A stretch of DNA of 64,000 nt from contig NZ_KE383818.1 in the NCBI RefSeq assembly GCF_000422325.1, positions 557,945-621,944 of the forward strand, in the 5' to 3' direction. Each line of letters begins with the position of its first letter. Position 1 is the stretch's first letter. This stretch comes from Marinospirillum minutulum DSM 6287. GTDB lineage: Bacteria; Pseudomonadota; Gammaproteobacteria; Pseudomonadales; Halomonadaceae. Below the pieces are notes generated by a model. It saw only the letters and a list, made by a program, of their open reading frames with translations, was not told where the DNA came from and ran no database searches. The position numbers and the translations under genes are program-made. Positions 26,247-34,684 of the stretch are shown here, in pieces.

Positions 26247-28028
26247 TTAAATAATTTTTAATTCCTTTAGCTTTTCTAATAATTGCTCTGCTGGTGTGTT
26301 TTCATTTTCCAGTAGGGCAATCTCTTGGTATTGATTTGGTTTGCTGAGTTCAGGGCTTTGAATTACAGCACTTATTATTTCGTTATCAGATGAGTTTTGC
26401 TGTTGGCTTGCCTGTGAAGTAATCAGCAGCAAACCTTTAGTCAGTAGCCAAGCTTCTAGTTGGGGTTGTTCTTCTGCTAAACCGCCTGCGAGTTCTTCTT
26501 CATCTATTACTAAGGCAAAACGTCCGGCGTTAAACACTAAGCGTTCTAGCTGAATGGCTAATTGCTGGCGCTGGGCTTTACTTCCACCTTGTAGGGTAAC
26601 TTTTGCAGGAATTTGCCCTAACCTAGCGGCTCTTTCACTGCTAGTAACTGGGGTGAGTTCTATTGTTTTTGCTGTTTCTGACGGCGCTTCCTGATGACTG
26701 GCTTGAATCATACCTGCTGCAACGGTGGTGTTTTCATACCGGTCAATCAGAATAAAACTACCGGTGGTGGGATTGGTTAAATAATCATCGGCTAAAATAG
26801 GTTGTTCTAGTTGCAATTCAACACGAGCAATTTCATTCAGCTTAAGTTCAGCGGCTGGCTGGCGCTCTAAAGTGTTGACTTGGGTGGTGTAGTGAATGGC
26901 TAGAATACGTGCATTTACCAAGCGACTGGCGGTTTTAAGTAAATAGGTTTTGCCTTGTAAAGAAGGCGTTTCAGCCATCCACACCATGTCTGCGGTGATT
27001 CTGTCAGTAACAACCGAAATGTCATCGGCAGCCACTAAAATATCACCACGAGAAATATCAATTTCATCTTCAAGCGTAAGAGTAATCGCCATTTGTGGGT
27101 AGGCGTGTTGCAGTTCACCCTGAAAAGTAACGATGGATTTTACCTGACTGGTTAAACCTGAAGGCAGTACTCGCAACGTGTCGCCAACGCTGAGTTTTCC
27201 AGCAGCTAACGTGCCGCAATAACCACGAAAGTCACGGTTGGGGCGGTTAACGTATTGCACAGGAAAGCGCAGCGGTTGATTAGCACTGGCTGGCTGAATT
27301 GCCAAACTTTCTAGCAAAGCCATTAAAGGCAAGCCCTGATACCAGGCTAAAGAGGGGCTGGCATTGACCACATTATCGCCCTGCAAAGCAGAAAGCGGCA
27401 CAAAATGCAGCTCTGGCAATTTAAGCTGGGTACGCTTAGCAAGTGATTGCGCAAAGGCTAGGTAGTCTTCACGAATTTGGTTAAACCTTGCTTGGCTAAA
27501 ATCAACCAAATCCATTTTATTCACCACTACAACCAAGTGCTTTAATCCTAAAAGCGATACTAAATAACTGTGGCGAAAAGTTTGTACCTGCATGCCTTTA
27601 CGTGCATCGATCAACACTAAGGCAACATCGGAATTGGAAGCACCAGTCACCATATTGCGGGTGTATTGTTCGTGGCCTGGTGTGTCGGCAATGATAAATT
27701 TACGCTTGGCGGTTGAAAAATAACGGTAAGCAACATCAATGGTAATGCCTTGTTCTCTTTCGGCCTGCAAGCCATCCACCAATAAGGCTAAATCCACCGT
27801 ATCACCCGTAGTACCTTGGGTTTTACTGTCTTTTTGAATGGCTTCCAGCTGGTCTTCGTAAATCATTTTACTGTCGTGAAGCAAACGCCCAATCAGGGTT
27901 GATTTACCATCATCAACATTGCCGCAGGTTAGTAAACGCAATAGCTGTTTGTTTTCTTGCTGTAATAAATAACCTTGAATATCGGTGCTAATTAAATCGC
28001 CCTGTTCTTGAATATAACTGGCAGTCAT
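26247..28028 (-). CDS. cysN: Sulfate adenylyltransferase subunit 1 (CysN) with degenerate APS-kinase-like tail
   Basis: GTPase subunit of ATP sulfurylase, which with CysD makes adenosine phosphosulfate (APS) from ATP and sulfate. The EF-Tu-like GTPase motifs are intact: GNVDDGKST at residues 36-44, [12 protein letters not shown], and NKMD. Beta-barrel domains follow to about residue 440. The last 128 residues align with the start of an APS kinase ([14 protein letters not shown], then a P-loop position reading [11 protein letters not shown] instead of GLSGAGKST, then [11 protein letters not shown] for LDGDNVRHGL). The kinase part is too short and lacks the nucleotide-binding Lys/Ser, so it should be inactive. 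The ATG overlaps the cysD stop by one base. Confidence 0.9.
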   Translation of the reverse strand: MTASYIQEQGDLISTDIQGYLLQQENKQLLRLLTCGNVDDGKSTLIGRLLHDSKMIYEDQLEAIQKDSKTQGTTGDTVDLALLVDGLQAEREQGITIDVAYRYFSTAKRKFIIADTPGHEQYTRNMVTGASNSDVALVLIDARKGMQVQTFRHSYLVSLLGLKHLVVVVNKMDLVDFSQARFNQIREDYLAFAQSLAKRTQLKLPELHFVPLSALQGDNVVNASPSLAWYQGLPLMALLESLAIQPASANQPLRFPVQYVNRPNRDFRGYCGTLAAGKLSVGDTLRVLPSGLTSQVKSIVTFQGELQHAYPQMAITLTLEDEIDISRGDILVAADDISVVTDRITADMVWMAETPSLQGKTYLLKTASRLVNARILAIHYTTQVNTLERQPAAELKLNEIARVELQLEQPILADDYLTNPTTGSFILIDRYENTTVAAGMIQASHQEAPSETAKTIELTPVTSSERAARLGQIPAKVTLQGGSKAQRQQLAIQLERLVFNAGRFALVIDEEELAGGLAEEQPQLEAWLLTKGLLLITSQASQQQNSSDNEIISAVIQSPELSKPNQYQEIALLENENTPAEQLLEKLKELKII

Positions 28029-28945
28029 TAGAAATAACCCTCCATTTTTTTCTGTTCCATCGAGCCACGCGCATCTTTATCAATCATCCGGCCTTGGCGT
28101 TCAGACGTACTGGTTAAGAGCATTTCTTGAATAATTTCTGGCAGGGTAGCAGCGGTAGATTCAATCGCCCCTGTTAGTGGGTAACAACCCAAGGTTCTAA
28201 AGCGCACTTGTTTGAGTTGCGGTTCTTCGCCCTCTGCTAAGGGTAGGCGTTTATCGTCAACCATTATCCAAGCGCCATCCCGCTTAACCACAGGGCGCAG
28301 CGCAGAAAAATACAGCGGCACTAGCGGAATTTTTTCCAGCCAGATGTACTGCCAAATATCCAATTCAGTCCAGTTAGACAGCGGAAAAACACGAATGCTT
28401 TCGCCTTTTTTTACTTCTGTGTTGTACAAGTTCCACAGCTCTGGCCGTTGGTTTTTAGGGTCCCAACGGTGGTTTTTATCCCGAAATGAAAAGACCCTTT
28501 CTTTAGCCCGCGATTTTTCTTCATCACGCCTAGCGCCACCAAAAGCCGCATCAAAACCATACTTGTCTAAGGCTTGTTTTAAGGCCGCAGTTTTCATTAA
28601 ATCGGTATGCAAAGCCGAACCGTGAATGGCTGGGTTAATATCCATCGCCACGCCTTCTGGGTTGGTGTGTACCAGCAATTCCATACCCGCATCTTTGGCG
28701 GCTTGGTCACGAAAGCGAATCATCTCCTGAAACTTCCAAGTGGTATCCACATGCAGCAAAGGGAAGGGCGGTGTGCCCGGATAAAAAGCTTTACGTGCTA
28801 GGTGCAACATAACGGAAGAGTCTTTCCCTATGGAATACATCATCACAGGGTTAGCAAAACTAGCCGCCACTTCACGAATAATGTGAAGGCTTTCAGCTTC
28901 TAGCTGCTGTAAATGAGTAAGCCGTGATTCGGCAAGCGCAGGCAT
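28028..28945 (-). CDS. cysD: Sulfate adenylyltransferase subunit 2 (CysD)
   Basis: Catalytic adenylyltransferase subunit of ATP sulfurylase. The PP-loop ATPase motif reads [18 protein letters not shown] near residues 40-57. The conserved [27 protein letters not shown] and [15 protein letters not shown] segments follow, and it ends EGYF like most CysD proteins. The 305-residue length is typical. AGGA seven bases before the ATG is a good ribosome site. It is the first gene of a cysD-cysN operon, with a candidate sulfur-responsive operator upstream. Confidence 0.95.
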   Translation of the reverse strand: MPALAESRLTHLQQLEAESLHIIREVAASFANPVMMYSIGKDSSVMLHLARKAFYPGTPPFPLLHVDTTWKFQEMIRFRDQAAKDAGMELLVHTNPEGVAMDINPAIHGSALHTDLMKTAALKQALDKYGFDAAFGGARRDEEKSRAKERVFSFRDKNHRWDPKNQRPELWNLYNTEVKKGESIRVFPLSNWTELDIWQYIWLEKIPLVPLYFSALRPVVKRDGAWIMVDDKRLPLAEGEEPQLKQVRFRTLGCYPLTGAIESTAATLPEIIQEMLLTSTSERQGRMIDKDARGSMEQKKMEGYF

Positions 28946-29037
28946 TTTTTATTCCTGTTAACAAAGTTTAAAAGAAGAATGCAGGAGAGTATGCAGCTTG
29001 CTGAGGGTAACTAAAAAGAATAAATAGATATTCTCTA

Positions 29038-29052
29038 ATTCCTTTAAGGAAT
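29038..29052. promoter_or_regulatory. Palindrome upstream of cysD, candidate CysB-type site
   Basis: ATTCCTT and AAGGAAT form a 15-base near-perfect palindrome followed by AATAA-type sequence, about 93 bases before the cysD start. A related element (TTCTTAAAGAATAA at 31672-31685) precedes the sulfite reductase gene. Regulation by CysB is inference. Confidence 0.35.
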
Positions 29053-29132
29053 AAGGGGGCTGGGTAGTAGGGGGTAAGTAATTAGCTAGAGTGACAAGAC
29101 TCGTAGAATTTACAAATGATGTTATACTCTGG

Positions 29133-29155
29133 TCATAACTAGTCAGAGGTTATGA
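29133..29155. promoter_or_regulatory. Inverted repeat overlapping the TumE-like start, candidate operator
   Basis: TCATAAC and GTTATGA are perfect seven-base arms separated by nine bases. They lie just after a TATACT hexamer (29123-29128) and over the first possible ATG of the toxin-like gene. Autoregulation by the adjacent HTH protein would be typical for a toxin-antitoxin pair. Confidence 0.4.
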
Positions 29156-29157
29156 TA

Positions 29158-29514
29158 GTGGATGAAATTGACATCCTGTTAAGCATGCATGGCGAGCAAG
29201 TTCATCGTGATGATGGTTATTGGTGGAAAATTGAGGCTTGGGTTGTGCCACCGACTAAAGAGCGGCCTCATGGTATCCGATACAATCTTACTCTGCATAA
29301 CAAGTTTAATAAGCGAGTATTTGGGCACGATAATGCACATGCAGTAAAACCACCGAAAGCTAAGAAATTTAGTGGTAAACGTTATGAATATGACCATTTA
29401 CACAGTTCAGCAGTTGATTTAGGTACGCCTTATGAATTCTCTGATTGCTATGCCCTGCTACAAGATTTTTTTGAGGGTATTGATAAAACCATTGCTGCCA
29501 TAGAAGGTAAATAA
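29158..29514 (+). CDS. TumE/DUF6516-like toxin candidate
   Basis: A 118-residue protein resembling the DUF6516 (TumE) family, reported as the toxin side of type II toxin-antitoxin pairs paired with an HTH antitoxin. Seen here: a compact alpha/beta protein with WWKIEAWVV, GIRYNLTLHN, and a Lys/His/Tyr cluster in KKFSGKRYEYDHLHSS, then a helical C terminus. An ATG at 29152 is in frame, but the GTG at 29158 is better spaced (eight bases) from AGAGG. The HTH gene follows after one base. Toxicity is family inference. Confidence 0.6.
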   Translation: MDEIDILLSMHGEQVHRDDGYWWKIEAWVVPPTKERPHGIRYNLTLHNKFNKRVFGHDNAHAVKPPKAKKFSGKRYEYDHLHSSAVDLGTPYEFSDCYALLQDFFEGIDKTIAAIEGK

Positions 29515-29515
29515 T

Positions 29516-29917
29516 ATGAAAATAAGAATTGGAATTATGTCTGAAAAGCTCATCCGTATGAGATTACTAGCCATTGCCCAACGTAAATACACGCCTCAAC
29601 TAAATGAGCCAAAACTTTGGTATGCATCAATTAACGCAGTTTCACAGATCCTTCGCCCAGAAAATATTGAGTTATTGCGCTTAATAGACTCTGAAAGACC
29701 TGAGAGTTTGACACAATTAGCAGAGCTAACTGGTCGAGCTAAGTCTAATCTTTCTAATACACTTAAAACATTAAGCGATAAAGGGTTTGTGCGTTTAGAG
29801 CAGGGTAGCGGTAGATCAATCAAACCAGTAGCTCTTTATACAGACTTTGAAATTGTTACCAATTCAGAGCTTGAACACTATTTGTTGCAGCTATCTATTA
29901 GTCAGTCAGCAGCCTAA
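29516..29917 (+). CDS. HTH transcriptional regulator, antitoxin of the TumE-like pair
   Basis: A 133-residue protein with a winged-helix, MarR-like DNA-binding region near residues 60-105: SLTQLAELTGRAKSNLSNTLKTL, the last part being the recognition helix, followed by the wing GFVRLEQGSGRS. Antitoxins encoded directly after DUF6516 genes have this form. It begins two bases after the toxin stop, and AAGG within the toxin's last codons serves as ribosome site. A second in-frame ATG 21 bases on is possible. It likely neutralises the toxin and represses the operon through the dyad upstream. Confidence 0.65.
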   Translation: MKIRIGIMSEKLIRMRLLAIAQRKYTPQLNEPKLWYASINAVSQILRPENIELLRLIDSERPESLTQLAELTGRAKSNLSNTLKTLSDKGFVRLEQGSGRSIKPVALYTDFEIVTNSELEHYLLQLSISQSAA

Positions 29918-30029
29918 TGTTTGAAGGTGTTTTGTTGTGTTAACATAAAATTAATCTTGTAGGAGCAGTTTGAAAGTGGTGAGGTGGTGACTATTGCTTC
30001 AAGTAAAGCAGTGAGTATCTAAATGGTCT

Positions 30030-30650
30030 TTACCAGCGCCGTGGCAGTGAACAATGCAACCTACCTTTAACGGTTTTCTTAATGTTAATTGTTTTTGACT
30101 TACCACGGCGATAGGCTTGTTCAGAGCCAGCTAAGGTGTCGCAATAACGACCGTAAGAGCTGCAAACCTTAACATTTAATCCATCAAAACTGGCTTCAAG
30201 ATAAGTTTTTTGGCTGTTTCTATCGACATTGGCTAGAGAAAAACCAACACCTTTTTCACCACGTTGCAATTCAAAACTCACACTCTGAGCTGCTTGCCAA
30301 TTTTTACCAAATTTTGCTGTTGCGTTGCTAAGGCTGCATTGAATAACATCACCGTAAGGAGCTAAGTGGCGTGTTGCTGCTAAACGCTCTTGCCTTTCAT
30401 CTTCTTTTAATGATTCTGCTGCCCACTGACGGTGGCGCTCTGCTTGGATTTCTTGCCTACGTTTTTTTTCAGCAGCTTGGCGTATTGCTTTGGCTTCATC
30501 TAGGCGGGCCTGTTCTTTATAAGCCTCGTAGCGTTCTGAGCTGGACAGGGTATTCCATTCATCGGTACTCATGCCTAGGGGGTGGCTAGCACAACCAATA
30601 AGAAGAAGTACCACCCAAAAAACAACCGCTAATCTAGCAAAGTTCTTCAC
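30030..30650 (-). CDS. Lipoprotein with coiled-coil region, function unknown
   Basis: A 206-residue predicted lipoprotein. The signal peptide ends in a lipobox at Cys20 (LLIGCASHP). A highly charged helical segment follows (about residues 40-85, rich in Glu, Arg and Ala) with the spacing of a coiled coil. A small C-terminal beta domain has four cysteines (IQCSLSN, VKVCSSYGRYCDTL and RLHCSLP) that could form two disulfides. I do not recognise the family. It is monocistronic and lies downstream of, and convergent to, the toxin-antitoxin pair. Confidence 0.7.
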   Translation of the reverse strand: MKNFARLAVVFWVVLLLIGCASHPLGMSTDEWNTLSSSERYEAYKEQARLDEAKAIRQAAEKKRRQEIQAERHRQWAAESLKEDERQERLAATRHLAPYGDVIQCSLSNATAKFGKNWQAAQSVSFELQRGEKGVGFSLANVDRNSQKTYLEASFDGLNVKVCSSYGRYCDTLAGSEQAYRRGKSKTINIKKTVKGRLHCSLPRRW

Positions 30651-30884
30651 TTGTTCGCCTTTTTTTTACCATATAGTTTTTTATAACGCTTTTGCATTGC
30701 TTGCGCTTTAGTTAAGTCTGTGGAACTTAAATGCAGCAAGCCTATAAGCTAAATTTTTAGGAGTGTTTGGCATAAAGCACCTTGCTAGCAATGGAATAAA
30801 AGCACTGACTTAACCTTTGCCCTTAACTTTACCAACTTAAAAACAAACTTGTAGCCACTCTAAGCTATTGCTAAAGTAGCGGCC
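30651..30884. other. Gap between the lipoprotein gene and the mntP riboswitch
   Basis: The lipoprotein promoter (minus) and the mntP promoter (plus) must both lie here. I see no open frame and no strong sigma-70 pair worth naming. Confidence 0.4.
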
Positions 30885-31054
30885 TCTTTGGGGAGTAGCC
30901 TGCTTCTATTATTTGGAAGAGTCCGTATCAACATACTTGGCCTTACGCCATGGTGCGGACACCGTTCGGTTGGCGAGACCATTGATCTATTCATGCCTTT
31001 AGTCGGGCGTGTGGATAGATCGTGGACTCAAACTGCCCGACCGGAGTTATTAGC
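30885..31054 (+). promoter_or_regulatory. yybP-ykoY (mntP) manganese riboswitch
   Basis: The leader of mntP carries the hallmark CTTTGGGGAGTAGCC of the yybP-ykoY class at its start and the second conserved loop, with GGCGAGACC, near 30972-30980. Downstream, GATCTAT (30984-30990) and ATAGATC (31015-31021) form a hairpin that encloses TCGGGC (31003-31008). TCGGGC could instead pair with GCCCGA (31035-31040), right beside the mntP ribosome site GGAG. These two helices look mutually exclusive, as in a translational or antitermination switch turned on by Mn(II). Confidence 0.87.
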
Positions 31055-31603
31055 ATGAACCCTATCGCACTTCTTCTCTTGGCTTTTGCCATGTCCACAG
31101 ATGCCTTTGCCGCTGCTATTGGTAAAGGCGCTAGTCTAAAAAAGCCTCAGTTTTCAGAAGCCCTAAGAATGGGGTTAATTTTTGGCAGCATTGAAGCAAT
31201 AATGCCTTTAATTGGCTGGCTAATGGGTAAATCAACCCTTGCTTATGTAGAAACCTGGGCAGATTGGATTGCCTTCTTTTTGTTGGTTGCTTTGGGTTTG
31301 CACATGATTTATGCAGGGTTAAAACCCAGTTCAGAAGCAGCAGAAAAGCCTGCTAGACACTCTTTTCTTAAAGTTTCTTTAACCGCTTTAGGTACCAGCA
31401 TTGATGCAATGGCGGTGGGTGTAGGCTTGGCCTTTATTAAGGTGAATATCTGGATAGCCGCAGGCCTAATAGGTTTAGCCACAACACTAATGGTGACGCT
31501 AGGCGTTATGATCGGCGGTGCGGTGAGTTCTTTGCTGGGTAATAGGGCTGAAATTTTTGGTGGTTTTACCCTAATAGGGGTGGGTGTTTGGATTTTGATT
31601 TAG
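31055..31603 (+). CDS. mntP: Manganese efflux pump MntP
   Basis: Inner-membrane Mn(II) exporter. The 182-residue protein has six hydrophobic helices and the two family repeats with conserved Asp in membrane segments: [17 protein letters not shown] in helix 1 and [18 protein letters not shown] in helix 4. Length matches MntP. The frame is open upstream into the riboswitch, but the ATG has GGAG eight bases before it and starts with the usual MNPIALL. Control by the riboswitch directly upstream is the established arrangement for this gene. Confidence 0.93.
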   Translation: MNPIALLLLAFAMSTDAFAAAIGKGASLKKPQFSEALRMGLIFGSIEAIMPLIGWLMGKSTLAYVETWADWIAFFLLVALGLHMIYAGLKPSSEAAEKPARHSFLKVSLTALGTSIDAMAVGVGLAFIKVNIWIAAGLIGLATTLMVTLGVMIGGAVSSLLGNRAEIFGGFTLIGVGVWILI

Positions 31604-31671
31604 GTTATAAGTAAACAACTATTCAGTATTTTAAGTTATAAGTAATTCTCGCTACTCTAGCCAGCAATAAG

Positions 31672-31685
31672 TTCTTAAAGAATAA
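31672..31685. promoter_or_regulatory. Palindromic element before the sulfite reductase gene
   Basis: TTCTTAAAGAATAA, with a TTCTT/AAGAA core, lies 24 bases before the reductase start and resembles the element upstream of cysD. A shared sulfur regulator is a possibility, not a demonstration. Confidence 0.3.
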
Positions 31686-31708
31686 AATTGTTGAGGTGTG
31701 AGAGAGCG

Positions 31709-33373
31709 ATGTATAGCTACAATCAGGTTGACCAGCAGTTGGTTGATGAGCGGGTAGAGCAGTTTCGTGACCAAACGCGCCGTTATTTAGCCGGTGAATT
31801 GCCTGAAGAAGAGTTTTTGGCACTGCGTTTAATGAATGGTTTATACATTCAACGCCAAGCGCCTATGCTGCGTGTGGCGATTCCTTACGGTACTTTTTCT
31901 GCACCCCAGTTGCGTAGCTTAGCGCATATCGCCCGCACTTGGGATAAGGGCTACGGTCACTTTACTACCCGTACCAATATACAGTTTAACTGGCCTAAGC
32001 TAGAAGATGTGCCGGATATTCTAGCGGAACTGGCTAAGGTACAAATGCATGCCATTCAAACCTCGGGCAACTGCATTCGTAATACCACCACCGACCCTTT
32101 AGCAGGCGTGACCGATGATGAAATTGCTGACCCACGCCCTTGGTGTGAATTGATTCGCCAATGGTCAACTTTGCACCCTGAGTTTGCCTACCTTCCTCGT
32201 AAATTTAAAATTGCTGTCAGCGGCGGCCCTAATGATAGAGCTGCTAGCCGTGTGCATGACATAGGTTTAGAGCTGGTAAAAAACGCTGCTGGCGAAGTGG
32301 GCTTTAAAGTCTTGGTGGGCGGTGGTTTAGGTCGTACGCCCATTATTGGTAAGGTGGTGCGTGACTACCTAGAAGCAGAAGAATTGTTTTCTTATTTAGA
32401 AGCCATTCTGCGTATTTATAACCTAAAAGGCCGCCGTGACAATAAATACAAGGCACGGATTAAAATTTTAGTAGCGGCTTTAGGTATAGAAGAGTTTCAG
32501 CGTTTGGTTGAAGAAGAATGGCAGCACCTTAAAGGGGGTGAGCTGCGTTTAACGCCTGAAAAAATTAACCAAGTTGCAGCTCACTTTAAGCCTTTTACTT
32601 ATGTTGAACAAAATCCTACCCAAGCAACGCAAACGGCAGCAGATTTAGCAGCGGCTTTTGCTGAACACCCTGACTTTAAAGTTTGGTATGAACGCAACAC
32701 CCAAGCCCATAAAGTAGCGGGTTATCGCATTGTGCATATTTCACTTAAGCCTTTATTGGGTGCGCCGGGTGATATTTCTGACCAGCAGATGGATGCGGTT
32801 GCCAACCTAGCCGAAGCTTTTAGTTTTAATGAAATTCGAGCCACGCAAGACCAAAACCTAGTGCTAACAGATGTTCAAGAAAAAAACTTGTTAGCTGTGT
32901 GGCAGGGTTTGGTGGCTGCCAACTTAGCCAGAGCCAATATTAATACCCTAACCGATAGCATTGTTTGCCCCGGCTGGGACTTTTGTGCGCTGGCGAATGC
33001 TAAAACGCTGAATATTAATGAGCAGATTAACCAAGCTTTTGATGATTTAGATTACCTCTACGATTTAGGCGATATTCAGCTGAATATATCTGGCTGTATT
33101 AATGCCTGTGCCCATCACCATATTGGGCATATTGGTATTTTAGGTGTCGATAAAAAAGGCGAAGACTGGTACCAAATTACCTTGGGTGGTTCTGCGACTG
33201 AAGAAGCCCGTTTAGGTAAGGTGTTAGGTAGAGCCGTGCCAGCCGATACCGTGGCAGAAACGCTTAAAACCATTTTAGCGACCTACCTTACAGTGCGTAA
33301 AGCCGATGAAAGCTTTATTCAAGCCGTAGATAGGCTGGGTATTCAACCCTTTAAAGAAGCCGTTTATCACTAG
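31709..33373 (+). CDS. cysI: Assimilatory sulfite (or nitrite/sulfite) reductase, haemoprotein
   Basis: Sirohaem/4Fe-4S enzyme that reduces sulfite to sulfide with six electrons. The 554-residue protein has the two ferredoxin-like repeats of the family. Cluster ligands are Cys420 and Cys426 (CPGWDFC) and Cys463 and Cys467 (SGCINACAHHH). Sirohaem-binding GHFTTRTNIQFNW lies near the N terminus. It closely resembles the Pseudomonas cysI product, which is paired with DUF934 rather than a CysJ flavoprotein. A nitrite substrate is not formally excluded, but DUF934, cysH and cysG follow directly, so sulfur assimilation is strongly favoured. The upstream in-frame TTG is unlikely to be the start. Confidence 0.9.
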   Translation: MYSYNQVDQQLVDERVEQFRDQTRRYLAGELPEEEFLALRLMNGLYIQRQAPMLRVAIPYGTFSAPQLRSLAHIARTWDKGYGHFTTRTNIQFNWPKLEDVPDILAELAKVQMHAIQTSGNCIRNTTTDPLAGVTDDEIADPRPWCELIRQWSTLHPEFAYLPRKFKIAVSGGPNDRAASRVHDIGLELVKNAAGEVGFKVLVGGGLGRTPIIGKVVRDYLEAEELFSYLEAILRIYNLKGRRDNKYKARIKILVAALGIEEFQRLVEEEWQHLKGGELRLTPEKINQVAAHFKPFTYVEQNPTQATQTAADLAAAFAEHPDFKVWYERNTQAHKVAGYRIVHISLKPLLGAPGDISDQQMDAVANLAEAFSFNEIRATQDQNLVLTDVQEKNLLAVWQGLVAANLARANINTLTDSIVCPGWDFCALANAKTLNINEQINQAFDDLDYLYDLGDIQLNISGCINACAHHHIGHIGILGVDKKGEDWYQITLGGSATEEARLGKVLGRAVPADTVAETLKTILATYLTVRKADESFIQAVDRLGIQPFKEAVYH

Positions 33374-33391
33374 GTTTTAGGAGTGAAAAAA

Positions 33392-33913
33392 ATGCCATTA
33401 ATTATTAATCGACAAATTCAAAATGAAGATGCTTGGCAGTTTATTGATTCAGAAGATTTTCAAGCCGAACAAGTAAGCGCATCTGCCAATCAAGCCTTAG
33501 TTTTACCCGCAGAAAAGTTGGCAGACGTTTCACCAGAAACCTTAGAGCAGCTAGGTGCAGCTAAAAAACTAGGCGCTTCTTTAACCACGGAACAAGACCA
33601 TGAATTACTGCTGCCTTACTTAGATAAGCTGGCTTTAATTGCCATAGAATTTTTGGTGTTTCGTGATGGGCGAGGTTTTAGCCAGGCGCGCTTATTACGC
33701 CGTGCGGGTTTTAAAGGCGAGTTAAGAGCAGTAGGGGAAGTGGCGCGTGACCGCTTGGCGCACTTAGAAAGCTGTGGTTTTGATGCTTTTGTTATTCCAG
33801 AAGAGCGCTTTAAAGCAGAAGATTTAACCGCCTTTGTTGAAGTAGGCGTGAGTTATCAGCAGCCTAATATTCAGCAACCTTTAAAAAAGGAGGTTGCAAG
33901 TGACATCGCTTGA
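33392..33913 (+). CDS. DUF934 protein of the sulfite reduction operon
   Basis: A 173-residue protein of the DUF934 family that regularly accompanies this type of sulfite reductase in proteobacteria. The conserved region is near residues 80-150: IAIEFLVFRDGRGFSQARLLR and FKGELRAVGEVARDRLAHLESCGFDAF (given in parts). Its biochemical role is not established. An auxiliary or electron-transfer role in sulfite reduction is inferred from genomic association. AGGAG lies eight bases before the ATG. The end overlaps cysH by 14 bases. Confidence 0.85.
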   Translation: MPLIINRQIQNEDAWQFIDSEDFQAEQVSASANQALVLPAEKLADVSPETLEQLGAAKKLGASLTTEQDHELLLPYLDKLALIAIEFLVFRDGRGFSQARLLRRAGFKGELRAVGEVARDRLAHLESCGFDAFVIPEERFKAEDLTAFVEVGVSYQQPNIQQPLKKEVASDIA

Positions 33914-34682
33914 AGACTTTTTAACTTCACCAAAAGAACAGCCTAGCCAACCTTTAACGCCTGAGTTAGAAAAAAAGCTAGCGACTACGCTGGAACGCTT
34001 AAAAACAGCCCTTGCTGACTATGGTGAAGGCTTAACTTTTGCTAACAGCTTGGGAGCGGAAGATGCTTTGCTCACTGGCTTAATTGGCAAGTATTTAACC
34101 ACCGATAAGCAACCAAGCATTCAGCAATTTGTATTGGATACAGGGCGCTTGCCAGAAGAAACCCTGACCTTGTTAGCTAAGGTGCAAACTAAGTGGCCGC
34201 AACTGAACATTAAAATTTATTACCCCAACAATGAACAGCTGCAAGGTTGGGTCACTAAAGAAGGTGTGAATGCTTTTTATCGCACTCAAGAGTTACGCCA
34301 AAGCTGCTGCCAAGTGCGAAAATTAGAACCTTTACGCCGTGCGTTAAAAGGCAAAACAGCTTGGATTACTGGTTTAAGGCGAGAGCAGTCGGTAACCCGT
34401 GAAGCCCTAGATTACAGCCAGTGGGATGCCACCAACGGTTTACAAAAGCTTAGCCCTTTATTTGATTGGAGCGAAGCCGAAGTTTGGGCAGTGATTCACG
34501 CCTTAAAATTACCTTATAACAGCCTGCACGATAGCCATTATCCCAGCATTGGCTGTGCGCCTTGTACACGAGCGGTTCAGCCCAATGCTGACCCACGTTC
34601 TGGGCGTTGGTGGTGGGAAAACCCCGAAACCCGTGAATGCGGTTTGCATTCAGCCGCTAGTCTTATTGCGGTGGAAGGCTAA
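33900..34682 (+). CDS. cysH: 4Fe-4S adenylylsulfate (APS) reductase CysH
   Basis: Reduces activated sulfate to sulfite. The 260-residue protein has the PP-loop-type N-terminal region ([12 protein letters not shown]), the TGR motif and the catalytic ECGLH near the C terminus (Cys247). It also has two cysteine pairs, Cys136-Cys137 (QSCCQVRK) and Cys219/Cys222 (GCAPC). These pairs bind a 4Fe-4S cluster and mark APS reductases; PAPS reductases such as the E. coli enzyme lack them. The start is GTG, with a strong AAAAAAGGAGG seven bases upstream, inside the DUF934 gene. It matches the absence of a working APS kinase in the window. Confidence 0.92.
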   Translation: MTSLEDFLTSPKEQPSQPLTPELEKKLATTLERLKTALADYGEGLTFANSLGAEDALLTGLIGKYLTTDKQPSIQQFVLDTGRLPEETLTLLAKVQTKWPQLNIKIYYPNNEQLQGWVTKEGVNAFYRTQELRQSCCQVRKLEPLRRALKGKTAWITGLRREQSVTREALDYSQWDATNGLQKLSPLFDWSEAEVWAVIHALKLPYNSLHDSHYPSIGCAPCTRAVQPNADPRSGRWWWENPETRECGLHSAASLIAVEG

Positions 34683-34684
34683 GC

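Noticed and set aside
29158-29917. TumE/TumA-like pair as an RNase/antitoxin of the MazEF or RelBE type
   Set aside because: The sequence shows none of the motifs of those families; the DUF6516 resemblance and downstream HTH gene fit better.
31709-33373. The sirohaem enzyme as an assimilatory nitrite reductase
   Set aside because: It is followed directly by DUF934, APS reductase and siroheme synthase, and no nitrate genes are present.
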